From Erpobdella octoculata (Eukaryota > Annelida > Clitellata > Hirudinida > Erpobdellidae): DNA of 64,000 nt. Under the pieces are notes generated by a model. The model worked only from the letters and a program-made list of their open reading frames with translations. It had not been told where the DNA came from and did not search any database. The stretch lies in assembly GCA_963978895.1 (NCBI GenBank), contig OZ022243.1:6862182-6926181 (forward strand), read 5' to 3'. Position numbers and translations under genes: made by a program. Shown here one piece after another: positions 61,730 to 64,000 of this stretch; position 1 is the first letter of the stretch, and each line of letters begins with the position of its first letter.

Positions 61730-62870
61730 GTGTCTTTATTTTAATTTTCCGCTTAATTAGACGACGGGAAGTTTGTTAATTTACACATCGAAAATTTGTC
61801 GCCGACATCAACTGACATGTAAAGCTGAATAAAAATCTGTAAACATTTCACTGTTGAGATAATCCGTTCTTCATAAAAAATGTTTTTTGAATAGGTAACC
61901 TTTCTTGTTCAACAAATAATACATTTTTTAATATTTATAATACATTTTAGACTTTTTTTTAACTTCATTAAAAGCTAATCCGTATTTTCAATCAACTACA
62001 ACGCTTGAACGTCATCTAATTTGCGTGAAAATTTGTTTTAATTGTTTTTTTTAATACAGTTCATTTTAAAAACTAACCAAGTCCAAATAAAAATAGAATA
62101 AAATGTAGCTATTATTGTTGTGATGAAAAATATAGAAAAATTAAAAAAAAACCATAAAAACATGTAGAATTTGAAAAAAAAATGTTTTCCATTTAAGAAA
62201 GTGCAATTTATTATAAAACTGGACATGTCCATAGATCACGAAACAATAATAAATCGTTTTGTAAGATGTATTGTCGTCCTGAAAATACAATTAAATATTT
62301 ATATAAATAAGCGCCATGTAAATTTCGAGAAAACCGTTGCTTAACGCAGGACACCTCTTATATTAAATTTACAAATTTTTGTTGAAACTTCATTAAAAGT
62401 TAATTTTTATTTTCTAATTGCTCAAACCATTACAACGCTTGAACGTCATATAATTAAAATAAATATTCATGCTCATTTAAAATAACAAAAATTATTTTCT
62501 AAAAGACTCATGATAAAGGAAAGGGCTTGGCTTATAATTAAATCGACAAAAATATTTACATAGTTATGAAAGTTTTTAATAATTCTAATGTTACAACTTC
62601 CATTTTGTGAACATTTTTAACGTTGTGTTAAAGTTTTAAAAAAAAATGTATTTTTTTTTATTTCGCGGTTTACTCCCAAAAACGTTAATGATTACCTAAT
62701 TACTGGTGTTGTTATCAGAAGTTTGTTCTATGATATGAGTTTTGTTCTAAAACTGGATTGAATTAATATAAAATATCAAAACAGTTAATACAGTTTGTGC
62801 ATCATTTATAACAAAATAGAATCAAAATGTATTAAAAAAGTGGAAAATATTAAATGAGCAACTAAAATGG
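61730..62870. other. AT-rich non-coding stretch
   Basis: A weak AGAGGTGTC match on the minus strand at about 62350 lacks the correctly spaced upstream box and is not counted in the motif family. No gene recognised. Confidence 0.45.
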
Positions 62871-62879
62871 AAAAACAAT

Positions 62880-64000
62880 TATTTAGCTAAACATCTAGTT
62901 GAAATGTTATGAAGAATACAAAGAAATATATGTAACAAAATAACAATTAAACCAATAAAATGCTTGCATTAAACACGACACCTCTTGTTAACGTAAGGTT
63001 GGAATTTAAATGTTTTTATTTCAAAGCTCTGGTAAGCGGTCACGTGAAATCATCATCCATTTTTTTCTGGGAGTTTGCTGCCGCATGGAGACGCCATGTT
63101 ATGAAAATATATGGCTGTGATCAGTAGTGAAGTTAATGCATTGGTATTGATAGTAGTATTTGTAAAATGTTTTTTGTTAGATTCTGTGCATTTTTATTTT
63201 AAAAAATGATTAATAATTCGAATAACATTTGGGAGTTGTTATTAAAGATTGTTATACAAGTTCATAATGACATGATAATTTTAAAAATCTTACTTTGGTG
63301 AACTAATAAACAAAATAGGTTTTGAAAAATGTACTATAACAATGGAAATTTTTGTCGTTTTTTTTCTATTTGCTTCTTTAATTTGTTATTCAATCATTTT
63401 GTTCAAATTTGTACTGTTCAATAGAACTAAACATATTTTGAAGTGAGTTAATTTCATAATGATTTTCTAAGTCTGAATATGTCCTCGAACAACTCAAGAA
63501 CATCCGGACCAGTGAAATTTAATAAAAACTGATAAAAAGAATAACAATTTTAATTATTTTCTAAAGTGCAATTTTGTATTCTCACGATGTCTTAGGTTTT
63601 AACAATTAATTTGTAACTAATGCAATTTTCTCAGTAATATTGTTGGCATAGTTTGACGAGTAAAATAAATTATATAAGATAAAATTTAACTAATGAATAA
63701 AACAATAATGCTTAAAAACATGATCTCTCTTTATTAACAAGTTTTTATACCTAGTGTGTTTGTCATCTTGTGGACATTTTTTATATATCAGCAACTTGAA
63801 AGAGTATGAAGAAACTTAAAAACGCACAAAATGCATTTTTACTGCATCAAACAAACTCTGGCACTCATTTCACAAATCTAGGTGGATTGAAGGCTCTGTT
63901 GATTTGAACCGTAAGATTGAATTGTGGTCTAGGGAATGTTTCGTTGCGTCGGAATTAAACCTAGAGCTTGAGCGTAGAAGTTAAAACTTTATTGTTAAAA
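62880..64000. repeat. Segmental duplicate block, copy C
   Basis: Contains in one piece what is split between copy A (46081-46740) and copy B (47440-48060): the motif element, the GCTGTGATCAGTA segment, the AACATCCGGACCAGTGAAAT segment and the GATCTCTCTTTATTAACAAG segment. It continues to the window end and is therefore truncated. Confidence 0.85.
62976..63042 (-). repeat. TATTTAAG/AGAGGTGT motif element, copy 21
   Basis: Near-identical to copy 13 (46143-46208) because it lies in the duplicated block. Confidence 0.75.

Noticed and set aside
62330..62375. Additional motif copy on the minus strand
   Set aside because: AGAGGTGTC is present but the AT box is too close and poorly matched. Probably chance.

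Overview
The window is metazoan nuclear DNA. It is strongly AT-rich and gene-poor, with GT-AG introns, abundant microsatellites and minisatellites, and fossils of several transposon classes. No bacterial, organellar or viral gene organisation is visible. The genes recognised are PAN/apple-like plus fibrinogen-related-domain (FReD) secreted lectins of the kind expanded in molluscs and some other marine invertebrates. A lophotrochozoan (mollusc-like) host is my best guess, but the sequence alone does not settle it.

Layout. 1-3.2 kb: a (CACATA)n array, then a 5'-truncated R2-like (RLE-type) non-LTR retrotransposon lying exactly between two (AGT)n arrays. 3.2-4.5 kb: two broken PAN exons. 5.0-7.2 kb: intact six-exon FReD gene 1. 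9.5-10.6 kb: a minisatellite and a retrotransposon 3' end. 11.6-18.1 kb: tandem duplicate FReD gene 2, whose first intron holds a CR1-superfamily element that is intact apart from two stop codons in ORF2. 19.9-20.9 kb: a second, decayed reverse transcriptase on the minus strand. 21.8-39 kb: mostly non-coding, with hAT, Helentron-like and other repeat debris. 39.2-44.6 kb: minus-strand FReD relics, namely two fused PAN exons and gene 3, which has a frameshift and a lost calcium-site segment. 46-49 kb and 61.5-64 kb: copies of the same duplicated non-coding block. 54.7-57 kb: a CTGT array and a rearranged copy of the 21.8-22.5 kb repeat. 57.4-59.1 kb: possible minus-strand exons including a FLYWCH zinc finger. 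59-61 kb: minisatellites and repeat ends.

The three FReD loci share exon lengths, intron phases and an upstream block with a forkhead-like site about 230-260 bp before the ATG. They are one expanded family, predicted to make secreted carbohydrate- or pathogen-binding proteins.

The most unusual signal is a dispersed family of about 21 short elements between 22.4 and 63.0 kb, on both strands. Each has a TATTTAAG-like box, a nearly fixed spacer of about 17-20 nt, and an AGAGGTGT core that often sits in the loop of a small hairpin whose stem sequence differs between copies. I do not recognise it as any known gene, SINE or ribozyme.
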